Positions 31,943 to 41,273 of a stretch of DNA of 64,000 nucleotides are shown in pieces. A program made the translations under genes and the position numbers. Below the pieces are notes generated by a model. That model worked only from the letters and a program-made list of their open reading frames with translations, was not told where the DNA came from and did not search any database. This DNA comes from an uncultured Ellagibacter sp. (GTDB lineage Bacteria; Actinomycetota; Coriobacteriia; Coriobacteriales; Eggerthellaceae), in assembly GCF_934643285.1 (NCBI RefSeq), contig NZ_CAKUBT010000004.1, positions 87,569-151,568 on the forward strand. Direction: 5' to 3'. Position 1 is the stretch's first letter; each line of letters opens with the position of its first letter.

Positions 31943-31993
31943 ATGAATAGCCAACTTTTCGAACTCGGCACGCAAGGAGGCCCCTATGGCTAG
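31943..31993 (+). CDS. 16-residue upstream reading frame overlapping the surface-protein start
   Basis: ATG at 31943, five bases after AAGGAG, reads MNSQLFELGTQGGPYG and stops with TAG at 31991-31993, eight bases past the first base of the surface-protein ATG (31986). The AAGGAGG ribosome site of the large gene lies inside this frame. Translation of the leader would therefore control access to the main start. It may be translational coupling or attenuation. Confidence 0.5.
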   Translation: MNSQLFELGTQGGPYG

Positions 31994-34900
31994 CGCAAGG
32001 AGGCTTCCTCAGCCGATTGAACAGGTAAAACATAAGGCAATCAACATCGCTCTGGCACTCGCCCTCGCAATCGGGCTCGCCCCTGGCGCTGCGCTTTGCA
32101 CGCCTGGCGTCGCGCAGGCGGCGAGCAAGATTCCCATCGAGTACATCCCCGAGGACTCGTTCACACCGGAAGGGTTCAACTGGGGCATTAGCTTTACCGA
32201 CGTCGAGATCGTGCGGGGGTTCACGAGCGAACCGAATATCAAGCAGTACTATCCTCGGGACTACGACGAGCTGGCCTCACCCGACGATTCCGGGTTCGCG
32301 GCACGCATCGACCGCACGACACCGAAGGGCAGCTTCGCGCTTCGCTACACCGGCGCAAGCTATGGCAACGACAAGGTCGACGCCGTTGTCACGCTTTCCA
32401 ACTGGAATTACGTGGAGCCCGTCATGTCGAACGGCGCATCTGGCTGGGACGAGTACGAAGAGCGGGCCGACTACGACACCTTCCAGCCCGGCGTGTTCGT
32501 GAACAGCGGCTACCAGCGCACAGGGTCGCTCATCGAGAACCTGAATTTCTACACGGTGGGTCTGACCGACCTTGAAGTGAGCGTCGAGTTCTTTTATGCG
32601 GGAACCGACGACCCCTTTGAGGTTAAAGGGCATATGACCTGCATCGATCTTGATGTGGGGCAGAAGTTTGGCTTCGGGGGCGCCGTCTCGCTTGCGCAAG
32701 TTGTCGACAAGAACGACTTCCTCTCCATCGACGAGGAGCAAAGTATCGTCTCCTCGCCCGAATACCCGTGCGGCGGCGTCGAGGACGAGCATGGCGCCAT
32801 CAGCGCCGATCCGAACGACCCCCTCTACAAGCTCGGCCTGGTGGGAGCATATTTCGACACCACTGGATCGCAGAAGGGAACGCCCGTTAAGCTCTCGTTC
32901 GTATCGTCTTGGAGGGGCTCGAACTCGACGGCGCAATCGTTTTTCGCCATGACGAACGAGTTTCTCACCGCACCGAACCCCAACGATGACATCGTCGAGG
33001 ACGGCAAGCTCGACGTGCGCAAAACCGCCGACAAGACCGAAGGGGTCTCAATCGGCGACGTGGTTACCTACACCGTCGAGGTTCCCGTGCACGAGCGTGG
33101 CGCGACCTGCCGAAACGGCTACTCCTACACCGACTTCGAGATTGTCGACGTGCTTCCCCGCGAGATGCGCTACGTCGACGGGAGCGGCTATCTTGCCGAC
33201 AGCGAGGGACAGCTGATCGAGAACGCGGGCGAGGTAGTCTACGCAGGCCGAGGAGACGAGAGCGGGGACGGAAACGCCGTTAAATTCGCATTCTCGCAAA
33301 GCTATCTGCAGCATTCCATGCGCATGCAGGGCGAGACGTACCGCTTCGAGTTCAAGGCTGAGCTCACCGAGTACCCCGCCGACGGCGCGCTCTCCGTGTC
33401 GAACAGCGCCTACGCCCGCGTCAATGACAAGGGAACCTATCCGAGCAACAGCGTCGAGACGACTCTCGTCCCGCCGAGGCTCACCGTCGACAAGACCGCA
33501 GACGCCTACGAATACGAAGAAGGCGAGGTGGTCCACTTCACCGCCTCCTTCTCACAAAGCGAGAAAAACGCCCAGTGCCGCGAGGCCGTCTTCTCCGACA
33601 GCCTTCCCGAAGGGCTTGAGCTTATCCCCGAAACGGTGCAGGTCACAGGGCTTGAAAGCCTCCCCACCCCGAGCGTCGAGGGCAACCGTTGGAGCTGCTC
33701 GCTTGACAAGTTCAACTACGGGGACGCGCTCACCGTAAGCTTCGCGGCGATCGCCACCCAAGCAGGCAACGGCACCAAGCAGGTGAACATCGCCACAGCC
33801 CGCGCGAACAACTGCGAGGAAGCGTCCGATTCCGCCGAGGTTTGGATGAACACGGCGAGCCTCTCCATCGAGAAGACCGCCGATCGCTACGAGCACTTCA
33901 TTGGAGCATCCGAGCAAGATGCGGGAGCGGTCGTATACACGATAACCGTCGAGAACACAAAGGAGGGCACCGTTGCGAACAACGTAATCGTAAGCGACGA
34001 GAGCCTTCCCGAGGGGCTCAAAATCGGGCGGACAGACACAGGCGAGCTCGCGGTCGACGTCTCGGGCATCCCTGAGAGCATTTCCTATCCGGTAGGAGCC
34101 GAAGGGTCGACCCCCAGTCAGCTCGAGCAGCGGGAAATCACCTGCTCGACAAAGCCTGCGGGGACCGGATTCGCAACAACCGTAAGCCACCTTCCCGCGC
34201 ATATGCCCGTCACCATCACCTGCACGTGCTACCCCGAGGACTCCATCGCGGGGTGGGAGATCGAAAACACGGCGACCGTGAGCGCCGACAATGCGACCGA
34301 CGCGCGCGACAGTGCGTTGACCTGGATAAACCAGCCAACTTTGCAGGTCGAGAAGACCGCATCGCAGGGCACCTGCAACGTTGGCGACCTTGTGGCCTTC
34401 CGCGTGAAGGTGACGAACAACACGCCGGGGACAATCGGGCGCAACCTGGTCGTTTCCGACCTTTTGCAAGCGAAGGGAGTTGAATTGCAGCAAGACAGCA
34501 TCAAGGTTTGGGATTCCGAGGGCAACGACATCACCGACAGCTGCGTGATTAGCACCGACGGGGAGAAGCCCTCTTTCACGATAGAGACGAATCGCAATCT
34601 CGTCAGCAACTCGCCCGAGCGCACGTTCTATCGCTTCGGCGAGAAGGCCGAGCAAGGGGCAAACCCCCTTGGCGAGGAAGGCGAGACGGCCGTGTCCGTC
34701 GACTACACCGTCGCCATCGCCGACGCCGCGCTCGCAGGATCGACCGTCGGCAACATAGCGATTGCCGCAACCGACGAACCCAACACGCAAACAAGCGGCG
34801 ACGCGTCGATTACGGTGAAGGATGCGCAGCTCCAGGTCTCGAAGACCTCCGACGAGAAGCGCTACGAGGCGGGAGATATCGCCCACTACACCGTCACCGT

Positions 34901-36623
34901 CGCCCAAACCCGCGAGAGCTCGACCGCGCACAACGTTACCTTCGCCGATCATTTCGAAAGCGACGAACTCGCCTCGATCGACGCCTCGTCCCTCTTGGTG
35001 ACCGGACCCGACGGCGCAACCATCGACAACCCCGACGTCACGCTGGAGAAAAACGAGGACGGCACCGTCTTCGGCTTCTCTCTCCAACCAGGCATCGATC
35101 TGCGCGACGGCGAGACCCTCACAGTGGAATACTCGGCAAAACTCCCCATCGCATCCGAGCATGTCGTCAACCGCGCGCAAGCCAAAGCAAGCGACGCCGC
35201 CGCAGCGAGCGCCGCAAACGACGTCGAAGTGGGCGAGCCTTTAGCGGACGCCTCGCTTGATAAGGAGGCGAGCGCGGAGACTGCGCAGGTAGGAGATTCG
35301 TTTACGTACACAATCACAGCCCGCGCGACCAACGGGACCCTGCGCGACGCCATGATAACCGACAGCGGCCTCCCCTCGGGCATTGAGGTCGACCTCACCA
35401 GCCTGAGCGCTATCGTGAACGGAAAGGCCATAGAGGAGCCCATCGTGCACCAGGAAGGGAGCTCGTTCGCAATCGAGCTCGGCACGATGGGGAAAGACGA
35501 TGTTGCCGTGGTGTCGTTCAAGGCGAACGTCGCTGATAAGGGCCTTGTCGGGCACAAGGTGGTAAACGGCGCGACGCTCACCTCGCCCACCCTCGAGGGC
35601 GAGCGCACCGCGCAGGCAGTGGTGGACATCGTCGGACCCGCAGGCACGGCCAGCATCGAGAAGACGGCATCGGCAGAATCCGTCTTTGCAGGAGAGACGG
35701 TTTCCTACGCCCTATCGGTCGAGGTCGGCGAGACAGACCTCGAAGATGCGCTGCTCGTGGACGAGGGGATGCCCGAAGGGGTCGCCATCGACTACGCCAC
35801 GTTCGTAGCGACCGTAGACGGCAAACGGATCGAACCCGACTTCGCAAGTAAGGACGCCCAGTCGTTCGCCTTGAAACTCGGCAAGGTGAATGCAGGGTCG
35901 AACGTCTCCATCGAGTACGAGGCCCTTATCGAAGAGGGGTCGCTTGCCGGGTCGACCGTCGAAAACACCGTGACGATCGAATCGCCCACGCTGAGCGATA
36001 GGCCTCACAGCACGGCGCGCGTTGTCGTCACCGAGCGGCCCGCCTCCAAAGTCGACATTGAGCTCACGAAGAGCGTCGATAGGGAAAACGCGGCAGTTGG
36101 CGAACGGATCGGCTTCACCATCGAGGCAACGGCGGTCGGCGGCGCGGTCGAAAGCGTGCTGGTCGCGGATACGAAGATGCCCAGCGGGGCCCCTATCGAC
36201 CTCGGCAGCATCCAGGTCGCAATCGACGGGAAGCCGGTCGATGCCGCCCTCGAAAGCGACGGCAACACGTTCTCCGCGTTCATCGGGACGCTCGAAAAGG
36301 GAAGCACTGCAACGATTACCTTCGCCGCCGACATCGCCGACGAAGCGCTGGCGGGAACGAAGTTCTCGAACAGGGCGGTGCTCACCTCACCCAGCCTCGA
36401 AGACGCGCGCATCGCCCACGCTATCGTGAACGTCGACGAAGGCGCGCAGCCCATCGTCGGTTCAGGCGGCAGCACCACAAAAGGTAAGGGCCTGGGAAAA
36501 ACCGGCGATGAGCTTATGGGCTTCGCGCTGAAGATGATCCCCGCGCTCATGATCTCGGCAGGAGCGATCGGGATCGGAGCTGGAGCGCTTGCGCTCCGCA
36601 AGAGAAAGGCAGGGAGGCGCTAG
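31986..36623 (+). CDS. Large surface protein with eight DUF11-type repeats and a sortase-like C terminus
   Basis: 1545 residues. An N-terminal signal peptide (hydrophobic run ending ALCTPGVAQA) is followed by a unique region to about 340, then eight DUF11-like immunoglobulin-type repeats starting near residues 341, 499, 625, 786, 949, 1089, 1222 and 1358. Each opens with a form of LxVxKTAD....GD.V.YTV. The C terminus has a Gly/Ser/Lys linker, GLGKTGDE near 1502, a hydrophobic helix and RKRKAGRR, the layout of a sortase signal with LGKTG in place of LPKTG. It is probably an adhesin or stalk. The ATG has AAGGAGG upstream. It interrupts the usual dxr-rseP order on the opposite strand. Confidence 0.82.
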   Translation: MASARRLPQPIEQVKHKAINIALALALAIGLAPGAALCTPGVAQAASKIPIEYIPEDSFTPEGFNWGISFTDVEIVRGFTSEPNIKQYYPRDYDELASPDDSGFAARIDRTTPKGSFALRYTGASYGNDKVDAVVTLSNWNYVEPVMSNGASGWDEYEERADYDTFQPGVFVNSGYQRTGSLIENLNFYTVGLTDLEVSVEFFYAGTDDPFEVKGHMTCIDLDVGQKFGFGGAVSLAQVVDKNDFLSIDEEQSIVSSPEYPCGGVEDEHGAISADPNDPLYKLGLVGAYFDTTGSQKGTPVKLSFVSSWRGSNSTAQSFFAMTNEFLTAPNPNDDIVEDGKLDVRKTADKTEGVSIGDVVTYTVEVPVHERGATCRNGYSYTDFEIVDVLPREMRYVDGSGYLADSEGQLIENAGEVVYAGRGDESGDGNAVKFAFSQSYLQHSMRMQGETYRFEFKAELTEYPADGALSVSNSAYARVNDKGTYPSNSVETTLVPPRLTVDKTADAYEYEEGEVVHFTASFSQSEKNAQCREAVFSDSLPEGLELIPETVQVTGLESLPTPSVEGNRWSCSLDKFNYGDALTVSFAAIATQAGNGTKQVNIATARANNCEEASDSAEVWMNTASLSIEKTADRYEHFIGASEQDAGAVVYTITVENTKEGTVANNVIVSDESLPEGLKIGRTDTGELAVDVSGIPESISYPVGAEGSTPSQLEQREITCSTKPAGTGFATTVSHLPAHMPVTITCTCYPEDSIAGWEIENTATVSADNATDARDSALTWINQPTLQVEKTASQGTCNVGDLVAFRVKVTNNTPGTIGRNLVVSDLLQAKGVELQQDSIKVWDSEGNDITDSCVISTDGEKPSFTIETNRNLVSNSPERTFYRFGEKAEQGANPLGEEGETAVSVDYTVAIADAALAGSTVGNIAIAATDEPNTQTSGDASITVKDAQLQVSKTSDEKRYEAGDIAHYTVTVAQTRESSTAHNVTFADHFESDELASIDASSLLVTGPDGATIDNPDVTLEKNEDGTVFGFSLQPGIDLRDGETLTVEYSAKLPIASEHVVNRAQAKASDAAAASAANDVEVGEPLADASLDKEASAETAQVGDSFTYTITARATNGTLRDAMITDSGLPSGIEVDLTSLSAIVNGKAIEEPIVHQEGSSFAIELGTMGKDDVAVVSFKANVADKGLVGHKVVNGATLTSPTLEGERTAQAVVDIVGPAGTASIEKTASAESVFAGETVSYALSVEVGETDLEDALLVDEGMPEGVAIDYATFVATVDGKRIEPDFASKDAQSFALKLGKVNAGSNVSIEYEALIEEGSLAGSTVENTVTIESPTLSDRPHSTARVVVTERPASKVDIELTKSVDRENAAVGERIGFTIEATAVGGAVESVLVADTKMPSGAPIDLGSIQVAIDGKPVDAALESDGNTFSAFIGTLEKGSTATITFAADIADEALAGTKFSNRAVLTSPSLEDARIAHAIVNVDEGAQPIVGSGGSTTKGKGLGKTGDELMGFALKMIPALMISAGAIGIGAGALALRKRKAGRR

Positions 36624-36633
36624 GAAGCAAAAC

Positions 36634-36670
36634 ACACGGGAGGCCGGCGGCAAAATCCGTCGGCCTCCCG
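36634..36670 (-). terminator. Terminator of the dxr operon
   Basis: CGGGAGGCCG (36637-36646) pairs with CGGCCTCCCG (36661-36670), extended by CGG/CCG. On the minus strand it is followed by TGTGTTTTG. It also lies 14 bases past the surface-protein stop and may serve both. Confidence 0.75.
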
Positions 36671-36692
36671 AAAAAGACGGTGAAATCCCAGG

Positions 36693-37916
36693 TTAGCGTA
36701 TATGCTTCTCGGCTTCCGCACGCGCCCAAGCGTCCAGCGCCTGAAGCTGCTCAATGCTCTCCACCTTCTGCACGCCCTGCGATTCGTGTTCAGATATCAC
36801 GGCCTCGACGCATTCCGCAATGCCCAGATAGCTTCCCCGCTCAGACAGGAAGGCGGCGACGGCGATCTCGTTCGCCGCATTCATCACGCAGGGAAGGGTT
36901 CCTCCCACCGAGCCCGCATGCCGCGCAAGCGCAAGGCAGCGGAACGTCTTCTCATCGGGGGCGGCGAATTCCAAAGAGCCCAGCGTTCGGAAGTCGAGCG
37001 GCGCGACCGGAGCCTCCCACCGATCAGGATACGACAGCGCGAACTGGATGGGGATGCGCATGTCGGTCGTCCCCAGATGCGCCTTCACGCTGCCGTCGGT
37101 GTATTCGACCATGGAGTGGATGGCGCTTTGCGGCTGCACGACGACTTCAATCTTGTCGTAGGGCATGTTGAACAGGTGGTGCGCCTCGATGACTTCGAGC
37201 CCCTTGTTCATGAGCGTAGAAGAGTCTATCGAGATCTTGGCGCCCATGTGCCAGGTCGGATGCTTCAAAGCCTGAGCCGGCGTGATGCCACGCAAGTCGT
37301 CGCGCGTGCGGCCGCGGAACGGCCCGCCCGATGCGGTGACCCACAGCTTGGCGACCTCGCGCTCGTTCTCGCCGAGCAGGCACTGATAGATTGCCCCGTG
37401 CTCGGAGTCGATCGGCATGAGGGCGCCCGCAGGCCCCACCGCGGGAGCAACCCCCGATGCCCTGCGCGCCTCGTCGACCTGCGCCGCAAGCGGCATAATC
37501 AAGTCGCCGCCGACAACAAGGCTCTCTTTGTTCGCAAGCGCCAAGACCTTGCCGGCCTTGAGCGTCTCATAACTTGCCCGCAAGCCCGCAGCACCCACAA
37601 GCGCGTTCACAACCACGTCGACCTCGGGCAATCGGACGAGGTCGACCACGGCATTCATCCCGAAACCGAGCGAGCCATCTTCCCCAAAGGATTTCGCGAA
37701 CGCGGCAAGCTCCGAAGCGCCTTCGCCCGCAGCAGCATCTTCGTTGCCCACGGCAAGGTGACCGACGCCGAACTCCTTCGCCTGCGCAAGCATATCCTGA
37801 GTGCGCGTATTCACGGCAAGGCCTACGACCTTAAGCTTATCGGAATGCTGACGCACCACGTCGAGCGTTTGCGTGCCGATCGACCCCGTCGATCCTAAAA
37901 CAACGATACGCCTCAT
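36693..37916 (-). CDS. dxr: 1-deoxy-D-xylulose-5-phosphate reductoisomerase
   Basis: 407 residues, the usual length. It converts DXP to 2-C-methyl-erythritol 4-phosphate with NADPH, the second step of the non-mevalonate isoprenoid pathway. The NADPH site is GSTGSIG (residues 8-14). The metal/substrate region has ALANKESLVVGG, PIDSEHGAI, TASGGPFRG and the catalytic-loop HPTWHMGAKISIDS, all intact. It lies 27 bases past cdsA in the order pyrH-frr-uppS-cdsA-dxr. ATG at 37916 with AAAGGTG upstream. Confidence 0.97.
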   Translation of the reverse strand: MRRIVVLGSTGSIGTQTLDVVRQHSDKLKVVGLAVNTRTQDMLAQAKEFGVGHLAVGNEDAAAGEGASELAAFAKSFGEDGSLGFGMNAVVDLVRLPEVDVVVNALVGAAGLRASYETLKAGKVLALANKESLVVGGDLIMPLAAQVDEARRASGVAPAVGPAGALMPIDSEHGAIYQCLLGENEREVAKLWVTASGGPFRGRTRDDLRGITPAQALKHPTWHMGAKISIDSSTLMNKGLEVIEAHHLFNMPYDKIEVVVQPQSAIHSMVEYTDGSVKAHLGTTDMRIPIQFALSYPDRWEAPVAPLDFRTLGSLEFAAPDEKTFRCLALARHAGSVGGTLPCVMNAANEIAVAAFLSERGSYLGIAECVEAVISEHESQGVQKVESIEQLQALDAWARAEAEKHIR

Positions 37917-37943
37917 GAAAGCACCTTTCTTGAAAAGCGACGT

Positions 37944-38936
37944 TTAAACGCTAAAGGGAATTGCCCCGGAGATCACCAGAAGGATAGCCGACGACGCCGC
38001 AACGAGGAACAGCGAGTCGCACCTGTCGAGGAGGCCGCCATGCCCTGGCATGATCGTGCCGGAATCCTTGAAGCCGGAGTTGCGCTTGATGCGGCTTTCG
38101 GCCAAATCACCCAGCACACCCATAAGGCCGCAGACCAGGCCAAACCCGAGCGCCTCGGGAAGGTTCAGGTTCAAACCGGGAACCAACGTGAACAGCCCCC
38201 AGATAACCATCGAGCCGAGGATGCCCGCGAAAAAGCCCTCCCAGCTCTTCTTCGGGCTGACGCGCGGAGCCATCTTATGCTTGCCGATTTTGCTTCCGAC
38301 CAGGTAGGCGAAGGAATCGTTCGCCCAGATGCTCAGGAAAATGCCGATGACGAGCACGCCGCCCCACGGGTCGGGTAGCGCCGTGCGCACGACAACGATG
38401 CCAGAAAGGAGAAGGCCCGTGTACGCCGCACCGAAAAAGCTCACGCCAACATCGGGCACGCGCGCACGCAGCCAAAACACGTACCAAACGATAAGCGAGA
38501 GCAGAAGCGCGATGCTCACGTACAGCGCGCCGACCACACCGAGGAAGTACACGCTCACGGGGTAGAGTATCGCGGCGATGATGCCGAGCATCTCGTTGGG
38601 AAGCTTCGCATCGGCGCGCAGCATGTAGTAGAACTCGCCGGCGCAAATTCCCGCCGTCGCGCACAAAAAAACGAGCGTCGAGATGTCGCTTACCAAGATG
38701 CATGCAATGCACAAGATTACGTAAATCGCACCTGTGCGAAAACGAACCTGCAGGTCAGTTGCATTTTTCAGCTTTTGCGGCGTCTTCTTGTACGCAAAAT
38801 CCTTGATGCGGGTCGAGCGGGTCGGGCCTACGCTTTCCTCATCGGTTGCACGCGCCGCCTTCAAGCTTGCCTTTCGCTCGGCCGAGCGCTTCCACTCCTC
38901 CGCAGCATCTCGCGTGTCGGCATCCTTGCGGGCCAC
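37944..38936 (-). CDS. cdsA: Phosphatidate cytidylyltransferase
   Basis: 330 residues. An N-terminal charged region of about 60 residues, longer than usual, precedes some seven to eight membrane helices. The family signature is complete: VSPKKSWEGFFAG, then SRIKRNSGFKDSGTIMPGHG followed by GLLDRCDSL. It makes CDP-diacylglycerol from phosphatidate and CTP in the membrane. The start is a GTG at 38936, two bases from the uppS stop. Operon position is standard. Confidence 0.93.
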   Translation of the reverse strand: MARKDADTRDAAEEWKRSAERKASLKAARATDEESVGPTRSTRIKDFAYKKTPQKLKNATDLQVRFRTGAIYVILCIACILVSDISTLVFLCATAGICAGEFYYMLRADAKLPNEMLGIIAAILYPVSVYFLGVVGALYVSIALLLSLIVWYVFWLRARVPDVGVSFFGAAYTGLLLSGIVVVRTALPDPWGGVLVIGIFLSIWANDSFAYLVGSKIGKHKMAPRVSPKKSWEGFFAGILGSMVIWGLFTLVPGLNLNLPEALGFGLVCGLMGVLGDLAESRIKRNSGFKDSGTIMPGHGGLLDRCDSLFLVAASSAILLVISGAIPFSV

Positions 38937-38937
38937 G

Positions 38938-39732
38938 CTACTTCACCGCCCCAAAGCGGCGATCGCGCCCCTGAAACTCGAGCAGACAGCGCAAAAGCTC
39001 GTAGCGGTCGAAGTCCGGCCACAGCACATCAGTCACGACGAACTCCGAATAGGCAACCTGCCACAGCAGGAAGTTCGACAGGCGAACCTCCCCGCTCGTC
39101 CGAATGACCAAATCGGGATCGGGCATGCCCGACGTGTACAACCCGCGCTCGAAATCTTCGGCGGAAATCTCTTTCGGGGCAAGCCCGTCGGCGGTGCGGG
39201 CGGCCGCCTCTTCGGCGCAGCGATTGACCGCACGGAGAATCTCCTGGCGCGAGCCGTAATTCACAGCAACGACCAGGGTCATCCCCGTGTTGTTCTTGGT
39301 TTTCTCCCACGCCTCCTCGAACGCCTCGCGCGTCTCGTCGGGCAGAAGGGACAGATCGCCTATCGTCTTCACGCGAACGTGCTCCTCATGAAGGCCGTCC
39401 ACCTCGGCGAGCATCGTTTTCGCGAACAGGTCCATAAGCCCGACGACTTCCTCTTGCGGGCGCTTCCAGTTCTCGGTCGAGAACGAGTAGATGGTCAAAT
39501 AGCGAACGCCAAGGTCGCTCGCGCAGCGGATGGTCTCGCGCACCGCCTCGATTCCCGCCTTGTGACCCTTCAGGCGGTTGAGCGCGCGCTTTTTCGCCCA
39601 ACGGCCGTTGCCGTCCATGATGACGGCGATGTGCTCGGGAATGCGCGCAACATCAAGCGCTTCGGGGGCAAGCCCCGAAGGCGGGTTGGGGAAAATGATA
39701 TCAAGCGGTTTGTTCAAAAGACCTCGAATCAA
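38938..39732 (-). CDS. uppS: Isoprenyl (undecaprenyl) diphosphate synthase
   Basis: 264 residues of cis-prenyltransferase. The catalytic Asp40 is in IMDGNGRWAKKR, followed by GHKAGIEAVRE, YSFSTENWKRP, and the C-terminal RTSGEVRLSNFLLWQ and SEFVVTD. It makes the lipid carrier for peptidoglycan. The start is uncertain: the frame opens with a TTG at 39732, and another TTG at 39717 is preceded by GAGG. It lies between frr and cdsA with gaps of a few bases. Confidence 0.95.
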   Translation of the reverse strand: MIRGLLNKPLDIIFPNPPSGLAPEALDVARIPEHIAVIMDGNGRWAKKRALNRLKGHKAGIEAVRETIRCASDLGVRYLTIYSFSTENWKRPQEEVVGLMDLFAKTMLAEVDGLHEEHVRVKTIGDLSLLPDETREAFEEAWEKTKNNTGMTLVVAVNYGSRQEILRAVNRCAEEAAARTADGLAPKEISAEDFERGLYTSGMPDPDLVIRTSGEVRLSNFLLWQVAYSEFVVTDVLWPDFDRYELLRCLLEFQGRDRRFGAVK

Positions 39733-39738
39733 AGGGGG

Positions 39739-40299
39739 CTAAACTTCCATGACCTCCGCTTCCTTCTTTTTGAAGGACTCGTCGACCTCGGCGATGAACT
39801 TGTCGGTGATCTTCTGGATGGCACCTTCGGCGCGACGCTGCTCGTCTTCGGGCAGGCTGTCTTCCTTGATGCACTTCTCGACCGCGGAGTTCGCATCGCG
39901 ACGGATATTGCGAATGGCGACGCGCGCCTCCTCGGAGTACGCCTTGCACTGCTTGACGAGCTCGCGGCGGCGTTCCTCGGTGAGCGCGGGGAACGGCAGG
40001 CGGATAACCGTGCCGTCGTTGGAGGGCGTCACGCCCAGGTCGCTCTCGAGAATCGCCTTCTCAATGGCCTTCAGCGTCGTCTTGTCCCACGGCTCGATGA
40101 CGAGCATGTGGGCATCGGGCGTCTTCACGCCGGCCATCTGGTTCACGGGAGTGGGAACCCCGTAGTAGTCCACCTTGATGCGGTCGAGCGCCATCGCGTT
40201 CGCACGCCCCGTGCGCACCGATGAGAAGTTGTCGTGCAGCGCCGAGAGGGCCTTGCCCATGCGGTCTTCGGCCTGCGCCTTAATGTCGTCAATGCTCAT
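39739..40299 (-). CDS. frr: Ribosome recycling factor
   Basis: 186 residues, the standard length, with the conserved RTGRANAMALDRIKVDYYG near residue 31 and VIRLPFPALTEERRRELVK in the middle. It splits the ribosome with EF-G after termination. AAGGAG precedes the ATG at 40299. Follows pyrH by about 80 bases, a widely conserved arrangement. Confidence 0.98.
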   Translation of the reverse strand: MSIDDIKAQAEDRMGKALSALHDNFSSVRTGRANAMALDRIKVDYYGVPTPVNQMAGVKTPDAHMLVIEPWDKTTLKAIEKAILESDLGVTPSNDGTVIRLPFPALTEERRRELVKQCKAYSEEARVAIRNIRRDANSAVEKCIKEDSLPEDEQRRAEGAIQKITDKFIAEVDESFKKKEAEVMEV

Positions 40300-40381
40300 C
40301 TGAGCTCCTTTCGTCCCCTTCGAGCGGCGTCGCCGCCGATAGCATGCCCGCGAAGGTCTCGCCCCCGCTTGGCCGTTGCCG

Positions 40382-41098
40382 TTATTCTACCGTGGTTCCT
40401 ACCGCTTCGCCCTTGAGCGCGCGAGAAATGTTCCCCTTCACCGTCAGGTCGAAGACGATCATAGGAACCTTGTTGTCCATGCAAAGCGACGTCGCCGTGG
40501 AATCCATCACGTGAAGGCCCTTGTTGAGCACCTCCATGTAGCTGATGGAATCGAAGCGCTTCGCGTCCGGGTTGACCTTGGGATCCGAGTCGTAGACGCC
40601 GTCGACCTTCGTGGCCTTCATGAGGCAATCGACGTCGAGCTCGCACGCGCGCAGCGCAGCGGTGGTGTCGGTCGTGAAGTACGGGTTGCCGGTACCTGCG
40701 GCGAGAATGACGACGCGGCCCTTCTCCATGTGGCGGATGGCGCGGCGCCTGATGTAGGGCTCGGAAACTTCCTGCATGTTGATGGCGCTCTGCACGCGCG
40801 AGAACACGCCGTGGCGCTCGAAGGAATCTTGCAGGGCGAGCGCGTTCATGACCGTGGCGAGCATGCCGATGTAGTCGGCCTGCGCGCGGTCCATGCCCTC
40901 GGTCGCGCCCGAAACGCCGCGGAAGATGTTGCCGCCGCCCACGACGACAGCGAGCTGAACACCGTCGTGCACGATTTCCGCGATTTCGTCGGCCAGGTCA
41001 TCGACCACCTTCGGATCGATCCCGTAACCCAAATCGCCGGCGAGCGCCTCGCCGGAAAGCTTCAGAAGCACACGCTTGTACTGGTACTCGTTGGCCAT
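40382..41098 (-). CDS. pyrH: UMP kinase
   Basis: 238 residues of the amino-acid-kinase fold. KRVLLKLSGEAL binds phosphate, VVVGGGNIFRG the nucleotide, then AAGTGNPYFTTDTTAALRA and MDSTATSLCMDN. It phosphorylates UMP to UDP and is the first gene of the pyrH-frr-uppS-cdsA-dxr unit. The ATG at 41098 was chosen because AGGGG lies five bases upstream; the frame is open 11 codons further. Confidence 0.97.
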   Translation of the reverse strand: MANEYQYKRVLLKLSGEALAGDLGYGIDPKVVDDLADEIAEIVHDGVQLAVVVGGGNIFRGVSGATEGMDRAQADYIGMLATVMNALALQDSFERHGVFSRVQSAINMQEVSEPYIRRRAIRHMEKGRVVILAAGTGNPYFTTDTTAALRACELDVDCLMKATKVDGVYDSDPKVNPDAKRFDSISYMEVLNKGLHVMDSTATSLCMDNKVPMIVFDLTVKGNISRALKGEAVGTTVE

Positions 41099-41210
41099 CG
41101 AAACCCCTTTTTCTGCGTTTGATTTAACCATTTCGAATCATCTTACCCGAATCGATGCGCAGCTAAAGCCTCGGAGCTGTAACTGCACGCCTTTTCCGTC
41201 ACCTCGAACG

Positions 41211-41244
41211 AAAAAGGCCGCGCGGAGTTTGCTCCCGCGCGGCC
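41211..41244 (-). terminator. htrA terminator
   Basis: GGCCGCGCGG (41216-41225) pairs perfectly with CCGCGCGGCC (41235-41244), followed on the minus strand by TTTTT. It lies 30 bases past htrA and separates it from pyrH. Confidence 0.9.
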
Positions 41245-41273
41245 GAAACCGTGCCAATTTGCTCGTTGCCCGC

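Noticed and set aside
33552..35180. 542-codon minus-strand frame inside the surface-protein gene
   Set aside because: Shadow of the repeat-rich gene; no ribosome site or recognisable domain.
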